Of a stretch of DNA of 64,000 nucleotides, positions 58,468 through 64,000 are shown piece by piece. The translations under genes were made by a program, and so were the position numbers. Each line of letters starts with the position of its first letter. Position 1 is the stretch's first letter. Under the pieces are notes generated by a model, which worked only from the letters and a program-made list of their open reading frames with translations, did no database searches and was not told the origin of the DNA. Location: positions 434,001 to 498,000 of the forward strand of contig NZ_JACHJP010000002.1 of assembly GCF_014203715.1 (NCBI RefSeq), given 5' to 3'. The stretch is from Streptosporangium saharense (GTDB lineage: Bacteria; Actinomycetota; Actinomycetes; Streptosporangiales; Streptosporangiaceae).

Positions 58468-59172
58468 TCAGTCCGTGTCCGGTGGGCTCACTCCGAGCGC
58501 GCGCTGGGTGAGCTCCCACAGCACGTGGTAGACCGTCGCCTGGGCCTCCTGGACGCGGTGCGCCGACGACGACGGGATGACGAAGAGATAGTCGAGCAGG
58601 CCGAGACCGGCCATCCTGCCGCCCTGGTCCCCGGTCAGGCCGATGGTGAGCATGCCCAGGTGCGCGGCCTCCTCCAGGGCCCGCAGGACGTTGAAGGAGC
58701 CGCCGCTCGTCGACAGGCCGAGGGCGATGTCGCCGCGCCGCCCGAGCGTGGCGAGCTGGCGCGCGAAGACGACGTCGAAGCCCACGTCGTTCGACAGGGC
58801 GGTGAGCACCGCGACGTCGCTGGTCAGGCAGAGCGCGGGCAGCGAGAGGCCGTGGGAGGGGTGCAGGAAGGCGGTCGCGACCTGCTGGGCGTCGGTGCTG
58901 CCGCCGCCGTTGCCGAAGGCGAACAGCCTGCCTCCCGCGGCGAACCTGATGGCCATCTCCTGGGCGCACTCGGCCAGTTCGTCGCCCGCGACCTCGGCGA
59001 CCTGCCAGCGCAGCCGTACGATCTCGGCGGCCTTCTCCTCGGCCGACCTGCGGGCCTCCGCCAGCGCCGCGCCGGGGTCGGGCCGCGCGGGAGCGGCGAT
59101 CCGCCGCCCGGGGACGGGGAAGGGGTAGAGGCCGGGCACCGTCCCGGCCGTGGGCTCCTCGATCGTGCTCAT
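58468..59172 (-). CDS. SIS-domain protein, sedoheptulose-7-phosphate isomerase (GmhA)-like, second copy
   Basis: A protein of 234 residues with a SIS fold: FAFGNGGGSTDAQQVATAF near 85-103 (sugar-phosphate loop), LALSNDVG-like TALSNDVGFDVVFARQL, GLSTSGGSFNVLRAL near 150 and a C-terminal helix HRVQEAQATVYHVLWELTQ. GmhA isomerises sedoheptulose 7-phosphate for heptose synthesis; in actinomycetes SIS proteins of this type also sit in [NiFe]-hydrogenase clusters with unknown role. It keeps the Ser/Thr loop (STSGGS) that its neighbour lacks. The ATG overlaps the neighbour's stop. Confidence 0.8.
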   Translation of the reverse strand: MSTIEEPTAGTVPGLYPFPVPGRRIAAPARPDPGAALAEARRSAEEKAAEIVRLRWQVAEVAGDELAECAQEMAIRFAAGGRLFAFGNGGGSTDAQQVATAFLHPSHGLSLPALCLTSDVAVLTALSNDVGFDVVFARQLATLGRRGDIALGLSTSGGSFNVLRALEEAAHLGMLTIGLTGDQGGRMAGLGLLDYLFVIPSSSAHRVQEAQATVYHVLWELTQRALGVSPPDTD

Positions 59173-59786
59173 CGCATCCCCTCGCCCACGGGGCCCGCCT
59201 TCTCGAAGAACACGTGGACCAGCTCCCACAGCAGGTGGCAGAGGGTCACGTGGACCTCCTTGACCACGGCGGGGTCGTCGGAGGCGGCGATCAGGAGGTG
59301 GTCGGCCACGCCGTGCCTCGCCACGGTCCCGCCGTCGCCCCCGGTGAGCGCGACGGTCAGCAGACCGAGTTCCTCGGCCGTCTCCAGGCCCCGAAGCACG
59401 TTCTCGCAGCGGCCGTCATGGGAGATCCCCAGCGCCATGTCGGCCGGGTCGGCCCAGCGGCGCAACTGGTGGGCGAAGACCTCGGCGAGTCCCTCGCGGC
59501 CGCTCACCCCGGTGACGGTCGCGCAGTCGTTGCTCAGCGCGAGGGCGGGCAGCGTCCGCCTGCCGACGATGACCGGGTGCATGAACTCGGCGGTGAGGTG
59601 GGCCGCGTCCGTGCCGCAGGCGCCGTTGCCGAAGACGATCAGCTTCCCGCCGCGGCGGAACCGCAGCGCCATCTCGCGGCAGGCCAGGGCGATGCGCTCG
59701 GAGTCCGCGGCGAGGGCACGACCCGCGCGGTCGCGTCTGAGGAAGGCCGCGCCGACAGCCGGATGCATGGTAGATGTCACTGGCAT
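59169..59786 (-). CDS. SIS-domain protein, GmhA-like, first copy
   Basis: A protein of 205 residues, paralogue of the next gene: LIVFGNGACGTDAAHLTAEFMHP near 50-72, LALSNDCATVTG, LGISHDGRCENVLRGLE near 115 and EVHVTLCHLLWELVHVF. The phosphate loop SxSGxS of SIS proteins reads SHDGRC here, so sugar-phosphate binding is probably altered, and the pair may work as a heteromer with only one functional site per unit. The ATG at 59784-59786 has GGAG 13 bases upstream. It is the first gene of a five-gene overlapping operon. Confidence 0.78.
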   Translation of the reverse strand: MPVTSTMHPAVGAAFLRRDRAGRALAADSERIALACREMALRFRRGGKLIVFGNGACGTDAAHLTAEFMHPVIVGRRTLPALALSNDCATVTGVSGREGLAEVFAHQLRRWADPADMALGISHDGRCENVLRGLETAEELGLLTVALTGGDGGTVARHGVADHLLIAASDDPAVVKEVHVTLCHLLWELVHVFFEKAGPVGEGMR

Positions 59787-59927
59787 GGGTGAACACTCCG
59801 TTGTCTGCGGTAGCCGCCAGGCTACGTTGCGTGTTCGCAGCGCCGACACCTCCGGCGCTGCAAACCGGAGTAAAGGTCTGATCATGGGCATGACCCCACC
59901 GGTCCCCAGATTCCGGAGCCGCGGGCC

Positions 59928-60281
59928 ATGGATATACCCTATAAATCGGTAGGTAATATTGACAATGCGAAGCCGGTCTGGTCGGGTGATGACGTGGCGG
60001 GCGAGAAGTCGGTGGTGCGGTGGGAGCGGACCCGCACCGCCTGTGAGACAACCACACACCGTAAACGGGCACGTCCGAGGCGCGCGCACCGGGAGCACGA
60101 GCACCTGACGGCCCTCGGTCACGCGGCGGAGGCGGTCATGGAGTCGGCGCCCGAGGTCGCCGCGTGCTGGCTGCGGGCCGTACTAAACACCTTTCCTCCG
60201 GAGCAGCGCGGTGGCCGGGAGCACACCTGGCTGACCGGCCTGCTCGACCGCGCGCTCACCCTCTCCGGGAACCCGCCCTGA
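59928..60281 (+). CDS. Possible small protein of unknown function
   Basis: A frame of 117 codons between the SIS operon and the metallophosphoesterase gene. The second half (HLTALGHAAEAVMESAPEVAACWLRAVL, in part, then LTGLLDRALTLSG) looks like a genuine amphipathic helical protein; the first half is basic and irregular, and a GTG near 59994 (VAGEKSVVRW) may be the real start. No family is recognised, and no ribosome binding site decides it. The rest of 59787-60375 shows only promoter-like sequence. Confidence 0.35.
   Translation: MDIPYKSVGNIDNAKPVWSGDDVAGEKSVVRWERTRTACETTTHRKRARPRRAHREHEHLTALGHAAEAVMESAPEVAACWLRAVLNTFPPEQRGGREHTWLTGLLDRALTLSGNPP
59938..59965 (-). promoter_or_regulatory. Candidate promoter of the SIS/hypA operon
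   Basis: On the minus strand TTGTCA (59965-59960), 16 bp, TATAGG (59943-59938) resembles a sigma-70-type promoter in an AT-rich patch, with a leader of about 145 bases to the first SIS gene. Confidence 0.35.
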
Positions 60282-60375
60282 CCGACCCGCTCTTGGTGAT
60301 CTCCGGGGTTCCGGATATCTTCCTGGCATCGGGGCCGGCCCCGGAGACCCCTGAACCACCGAGGACGGTAGACGC

Positions 60376-61215
60376 ATGACCTCGTTGCTGGCCATCAGCG
60401 ACCTGCACATCGGATACCAGGAGAACCGCAGGATCGTCGAGGAGTTACGGCCGAGTTCCGCCTCCGACTGGCTGCTGGTCGCCGGGGACGTCTCCGAGGC
60501 GGTCGCCGACGTCGAGTGGGCGCTGCGCCTGCTCTCGGAGCGGTTCGCGAAGGTCGTGTGGGTGCCGGGCAACCACGAGCTGTGGACCCACCCCAGCGAC
60601 CCCGTCCAGTTGCGCGGCGAGGAACGCTACCGGCACCTGGTGACGGTCTGCCAGGACCTGGGAGTGGTGACGCCGGAGGACCCCTATCCGACGTGGGAGG
60701 GGCCGGGCGGGCCGGTGACCGTCGCCCCGCTGTTCGTGCTCTACGACTACACCTTCCGGGTGCCGGGCGCGGCGACCGAGGAGGAGGCGCTCGCCCTGGC
60801 CTACGAGAAGGGCGTGGTGTGCACCGACGAGATGTTCCTGCACCCCGACCCGCTCCCCTCCCGCGCCGCCTGGTGCCGGGCCAGGGTCGCAGAGACCGAG
60901 CGCAGGCTCGCCGAGCGCCCCGGCGGCCTGCCGACGGTGCTGGTCAACCACTATCCGCTGGTCCGGGAGCCGACCAGGATCCTGCGGCACCCGGAGTTCG
61001 CGATCTGGTGCGGCACCGAGCTGACCGCCGACTGGCACCTGCGTTTCGACGCGGCGGCGGTCGTCTACGGCCACCTGCACATCCCCAGGACGACCTGGCA
61101 CGACGGCGTGCGCTTCGAGGAGGTCTCGCTGGGCTACCCCCGCGAGTGGCGGCCCCGGCCCACCCCGCCCGGCAGGCCGCGCCTGATCCTGCCCGCGCCC
61201 GGGACGGCCTCGTGA
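60376..61215 (+). CDS. Calcineurin-like metallophosphoesterase
   Basis: A two-metal phosphoesterase of 279 residues: LAISDLHIGY (DxH) near 5, LLVAGDVSEA (GDxxx) near 35, WVPGNHELW (GNHE) near 63, VLVNHYPL near 197 and VVYGHLHIPR (GHxH) near 236, the complete motif set. The gene overlaps by 4 bp (GTGA) the phosphopantetheinyl transferase, a pairing common in actinomycetes, which suggests a linked role such as handling phosphopantetheine, coenzyme A or carrier-protein groups; the substrate is unknown. The ATG at 60376 follows GAGGACGG. Confidence 0.88.
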   Translation: MTSLLAISDLHIGYQENRRIVEELRPSSASDWLLVAGDVSEAVADVEWALRLLSERFAKVVWVPGNHELWTHPSDPVQLRGEERYRHLVTVCQDLGVVTPEDPYPTWEGPGGPVTVAPLFVLYDYTFRVPGAATEEEALALAYEKGVVCTDEMFLHPDPLPSRAAWCRARVAETERRLAERPGGLPTVLVNHYPLVREPTRILRHPEFAIWCGTELTADWHLRFDAAAVVYGHLHIPRTTWHDGVRFEEVSLGYPREWRPRPTPPGRPRLILPAPGTAS

Positions 61216-61856
61216 TCGACAGGATCCTGCCGTCCTGGGTGGCCAGCGCCGAGGCCTTCGACGACCCGCCTGAGGCCACGCTGTTCCCCGAGGAGGAGGC
61301 CGTCGTGGCCCGCGCGGTCGGCAAGCGGCGGCGCGAGTTCACCACCGCCCGCCACTGCGCCAGACAGGCGCTGGGCAGCCTCGGCCTGCCGCCCGTGCCG
61401 ATCCTGCCCGGTGAGCGCGGGGCGCCCACGTGGCCGGGCGGGGTGGCGGGCGCCATCACCCACTGCGCGGGCTACCGCGCGGCGGCCGTCTCTCTTGAGG
61501 CCCTGACCGTCGGCATCGACGCCGAACCCCACGAGCCGCTTCCCCAGGGGGTGCTCGGGGCCGTCTCTCTTGAGGCGGAGCGCAAGGAACTCCAACAGCT
61601 CGACGGGGACGTGCACTGGGACCGGCTGCTGTTCAGCGCCAAGGAGAGCGTCTACAAGGCGTGGTATCCCCTGGCCCTGCGCTGGCTCGACTTCGAGGAG
61701 GCCCACGTCACCTTCGACCCCTCGGGCACCTTCACCGCCCGCCTCCTCGTCGAGGGGCCGCTGGTCGAGGGCAGACCGCTGACGGGGTTCGACGGCCGCT
61801 GGCTGGTGACCGACGGCCTGCTGATGACGGCCATCGCACGGCCTCGTACGGCGTAG
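61212..61856 (+). CDS. Sfp/EntD-type 4'-phosphopantetheinyl transferase
   Basis: Transfers phosphopantetheine from coenzyme A to the active Ser of carrier domains. The 214-residue protein has VGKRRREFTTARHCARQAL near 38, PTWPGGVAGAITHCAGYRAA near 80, VGIDAEPHE near 105 (metal-binding Asp/Glu) and FSAKESVYKAWYPL near 155 (KExxxK). The GTG at 61212 overlaps the upstream stop. It is the only such enzyme in the window and a candidate activator of the ACP and PCP of the tetramate synthetase. Confidence 0.92.
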   Translation: MIDRILPSWVASAEAFDDPPEATLFPEEEAVVARAVGKRRREFTTARHCARQALGSLGLPPVPILPGERGAPTWPGGVAGAITHCAGYRAAAVSLEALTVGIDAEPHEPLPQGVLGAVSLEAERKELQQLDGDVHWDRLLFSAKESVYKAWYPLALRWLDFEEAHVTFDPSGTFTARLLVEGPLVEGRPLTGFDGRWLVTDGLLMTAIARPRTA

Positions 61857-61924
61857 CCGCGTATCCGGATTTTTCGCCCTTACCGCCGATTTTTCATGCC
61901 CTCGTCACTCATAAGCTCAAAAAT

Positions 61925-61964
61925 CAAACTATCGTTTTCAATACGATCGTACTAGTTTCGATAG
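61925..61964. promoter_or_regulatory. Nested palindromes before the PaaX-family gene
   Basis: The AT-rich gap before the regulator has CTATCG (61929-61934) and CGATAG (61959-61964) flanking TACGATCGTA (61942-61951), a perfect 10-bp palindrome. This nested symmetry is a likely autoregulatory operator; it does not match the E. coli PaaX site closely. Confidence 0.4.
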
Positions 61965-62058
61965 CTGTGAAGGTGGAGCTCCTCCGGGGACTACCCGGGG
62001 ACGCGGAGCCGTACCGGAAGAAGGTCGCCACGGTGACGCGCCCGGGACAGGCCGCGCG

Positions 62059-62925
62059 GTGAGGGACGTCGAGATCTCCACGCGCACGCTCGTGCACGGG
62101 ATGGTCCGCCATGACGCGACCGTGGACGCCGGGGAGCTGTACGCGGTCGCCGCCGAGCTGGGGATGAGCGACCAGCAGGTCCGGCTGTGCGTGGGGCGGC
62201 TCGTCAGGGAGGGGAGCTTCTCCCAGGAGGGCCGGGGCCGCGGGGCCGTGCTCAGGGTCACCGCGGACGCCTGGCCGTCCTTCGCCCCCGCCGTGGAGTT
62301 CGTCAGGCACGCCTTCAGGCAGGACCGCGGCCTGGCCCCCTGGGACGGCACCTGGCATCTGGTGGCCTTCGCCGTACCCGAGTCCGCCAGGGCCGCGCGC
62401 GACGGTCTGCGGGAGACGATCCTGCGGCTCGGCGGGGCGCCGGTGCAGGGCGGCCTCTACGTCTCGGCCAACGCCTGGGAGGACCTCGTCGAGGCCAGGG
62501 CCAGGGAGCTGGGCGTCGCCGACGGCGTCACCTACGCGCTGAGCCGGGACCTGCGCGTCGGCGGCGAGCGGGACCCACGCGCGCTGGCCGCGGCGCTGTG
62601 GCCGCTCGACGACGTCGCCGCGCGCCACCGCCGACTGGCCGCCGTCGCCAAGCCCCGTCTCGTACGGCTCGGCGCCCCGGAAGAGCTGTCCAGGACCGAG
62701 CTGCTCACCGTCGCGATCGAGCTCGCCTCGGAGTTCACCAGGGCCATGGACCCCGACCCGCTGCTTCCCCCGGAGCTGCTTCCCAGCCCGTGGCCCGGCG
62801 CCCAGGCCCGTGACCTGCTCGCCCGCTGCTGGTCACACCTGCTGCGCAGGGACGGCCCGGCCGGGCCCGCGGTGCTGTTCCGTCTCTACGCCGACGTGGT
62901 CCGCGAGGTCGCCCCGCCCGTCTGA
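62059..62925 (+). CDS. PaaX-family transcriptional regulator
   Basis: A protein of 288 residues. The N-terminal winged helix is DAGELYAVAAELGMSDQQVRLCVGRLVREGSF near 25-56 (shown in part; the key is the LGMSDQQVR turn), the middle domain has WDGTWHLVAFAVPESARAARDGLRETILRLGGAPVQGGLYVS (key words WDGTWHLV and GGLYVS), and the C-terminal helical domain ends near LFRLYADVVREVA. PaaX represses phenylacetate catabolism in E. coli and binds phenylacetyl-CoA; no paa genes are nearby, so the ligand and targets are open. Starts at a GTG (62059). Confidence 0.85.
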   Translation: MRDVEISTRTLVHGMVRHDATVDAGELYAVAAELGMSDQQVRLCVGRLVREGSFSQEGRGRGAVLRVTADAWPSFAPAVEFVRHAFRQDRGLAPWDGTWHLVAFAVPESARAARDGLRETILRLGGAPVQGGLYVSANAWEDLVEARARELGVADGVTYALSRDLRVGGERDPRALAAALWPLDDVAARHRRLAAVAKPRLVRLGAPEELSRTELLTVAIELASEFTRAMDPDPLLPPELLPSPWPGAQARDLLARCWSHLLRRDGPAGPAVLFRLYADVVREVAPPV

Positions 62926-62930
62926 GCCGT

Positions 62931-63599
62931 TCACGGCTGGAAGCGGTAGCCCATGCCGGGCTCGGTGAGCAGGTGGACGGGGCGGGCCGGGTCCGGCTCC
63001 AGCTTCCTACGGATCTGAGCCATGTACTGGCGCAGGTAGTGGGTCTCCCTGATGTAGGCGGCCCCCCAGACCTCGGTCAGCAGCTGGCGCTGGCTGATGA
63101 GCTTGCCCGGGTTGCGCAGCAGGATCTCCAGCAGGTGCCACTCGGTCGGCGTCAGCCGTACGCCACCCGAGATCGTCTTGGCCGCGAGGTCGACCACGTG
63201 CGTGCCGAGCTGGACGTTGGCCAGCTCGGCCTCGTGGGCGGTTGTCCTTCTGGTGACCGCCCTGATGCGGGCCAGCAGTTCGTCGATGTTGAACGGCTTG
63301 GTGACGTAGTCGTCCGCCCCGGCGTCCAGGGCCTCGACCTTGTCCTGGTTGCCCGCCCGCCCGGACAGCACGATGATCGGCACCGTGGTCCAGCCGCGCA
63401 GCCCGTGGATGACGTCGATCCCGTCGATGTCCGGCAGCCCGAGGTCCAGGACGACGAGGTCGGGGTGCCAGTCTGCGGCCTCGCGCAGGGCCGCCCCGCC
63501 GCCGTCGGCGACCGCGACCTCGAAGTGCCTGGCCAGGAGGTTGATGCGCAGCGCGCGCAGAATCTGCGGCTCGTCGTCGACGACCAGGACGCGGGTCAT
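62931..63599 (-). CDS. kdpE: Response regulator KdpE
   Basis: A protein of 222 residues. The receiver reads MTRVLVVDDEPQILRALRIN, phospho-Asp in LVVLDLGLPDIDG near 52, LSGRAGNQDKVEALDAGADDYVTKPFN; the wing domain ends YIRETHYLRQYMAQIRRKLE and GMGYRF, typical KdpE (HYLRxYxxxLRRKLE). It controls the high-affinity potassium ATPase kdpFABC together with KdpD. The ATG overlaps the kdpD stop (ATGA). The kdp structural genes would lie beyond the window. Confidence 0.9.
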   Translation of the reverse strand: MTRVLVVDDEPQILRALRINLLARHFEVAVADGGGAALREAADWHPDLVVLDLGLPDIDGIDVIHGLRGWTTVPIIVLSGRAGNQDKVEALDAGADDYVTKPFNIDELLARIRAVTRRTTAHEAELANVQLGTHVVDLAAKTISGGVRLTPTEWHLLEILLRNPGKLISQRQLLTEVWGAAYIRETHYLRQYMAQIRRKLEPDPARPVHLLTEPGMGYRFQP

Positions 63600-64000
63600 G
63601 CCCGTTCCCCGGAGGCGATGGGCAGCGTCAGGATCATGGTGAGGCCTCCCCCTGGTGTCTCCTCCGGCGTGAGCGTGCCGCCCATCGCCTCGGCCAGCCC
63701 CCTGGAGAGCGCGAGTCCGAGACCGACGCCGGTGTGGTTGTCGCGGTCGCCGAGGCGCTGGAAGGGCATGAAGATCCGGTCGTGCGCCTGGCTCGGCACA
63801 CCCGGTCCCCGGTCGATGACGCGGACCTCGACGCTGTCGCCGTAGGAGCTGGCGGTGACGAGGACCCTGCGGTCTGCGGGGGTGTAGCGGACGGCGTTGG
63901 ACATCACGTTGACCAGGATCCGCTCGACGAGGGCCGGGTCGGCGACGACCTCCGGCAGGTCGGGCGGGATGTCGCCCTCGACGCGGTCGCTGAGCGGCCC
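63596..64000 (-). CDS. kdpD: Sensor kinase KdpD, C-terminal part (5' end off the window)
   Basis: The last 134 residues of a histidine kinase: ILVNVMSNAVRYTP (N-box), VIDRGPGVP (G1), IFMPFQRLGDRDNHTGVGLGLALSRG (key F-box and G2 GVGLGL), ending GGGLTMILTLPIA. The frame continues to the window edge without interruption. The overlap with kdpE and the FxxFxRxxDRxxxxGxGLGLAL pattern support KdpD; the universal-stress and membrane domains are not visible. Confidence 0.85.
   Translation of the reverse strand, partial: GPLSDRVEGDIPPDLPEVVADPALVERILVNVMSNAVRYTPADRRVLVTASSYGDSVEVRVIDRGPGVPSQAHDRIFMPFQRLGDRDNHTGVGLGLALSRGLAEAMGGTLTPEETPGGGLTMILTLPIASGERA

Noticed and set aside
58468-59786. SIS pair as part of lipopolysaccharide heptose synthesis
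   Set aside because: The host appears Gram-positive, there are no other heptose genes, and the context is a HypA-type operon.

Overview
The window is about 70% GC and gene-dense, with many GTG starts and 4-bp ATGA/GTGA overlaps. It carries a SARP regulator with NB-ARC and TPR domains, lipoproteins beside a two-component system, and iterative PKS/NRPS and carotenoid clusters. This indicates a filamentous actinomycete; Streptosporangiales (Streptosporangium/Nonomuraea-like) is plausible, but the family cannot be fixed from the sequence alone.

Layout. 1-9.4 kb: sugar-nucleotide and phospholipid head-group enzymes, DoxX, a SAM methyltransferase, a C26 amidotransferase homologue lacking its catalytic Cys, a flavohaemoprotein behind an operator-rich promoter, a MoaD-like protein lacking its Gly-Gly tail, a WxL-like/DUF916-like surface pair and an alpha/beta hydrolase. 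9.5-14.1 kb: a large AfsR-like regulator converges on a 28-codon gene whose promoter carries three 11-bp-spaced heptamers typical of SARP targets; a choice-of-anchor A surface protein follows. 14.2-21.4 kb: L,D-transpeptidase, FdhF/YdeP-type molybdopterin oxidoreductase, a 24-residue peptide gene coupled to two M16 peptidase genes, and an MFS exporter. 21.5-26.5 kb: a biotin-uptake operon bioY - acyl-CoA ligase - acidic repeat protein - thiolase - ATPase - T component, resembling B. subtilis yhfUTS plus an ECF module. 26.6-33.4 kb: TetR/flavin monooxygenase with a triple operator, DinB-fold protein, a CseABC-like operon with two paralogous lipoproteins, and a shikimate-kinase-like protein.

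33.4-47.1 kb: a compact polycyclic tetramate macrolactam (PTM) cluster of hydroxylase, a 3113-residue KS-AT-DH-KR-ACP-C-A-PCP-TE synthetase and two phytoene-desaturase-like cyclases. No alcohol dehydrogenase or P450 is present, which suggests a bicyclic product. 47.9-56.9 kb: a carotenoid cluster (crtE, crtI, crtB, a CrtA-like oxygenase, DUF422/CruF-like protein, a second CrtI-type desaturase, glycosyltransferase) into which plsX and plsY homologues are woven, plsX overlapping crtB. This suggests an acylated carotenoid glycoside made through acyl-phosphate. 57.1-59.8 kb: a five-gene, tightly overlapping module (two SIS proteins, a hydrogenase-cluster-type protein, a 38-residue membrane peptide, HypA-like) with no hydrogenase in view. 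60.4-64 kb: metallophosphoesterase, Sfp-type phosphopantetheinyl transferase (a candidate activator of the PTM synthetase), PaaX-family regulator, and kdpE plus truncated kdpD.

No tRNA, rRNA, CRISPR array, IS element or integrase was seen. All family calls are by reading motifs; no database search was run.
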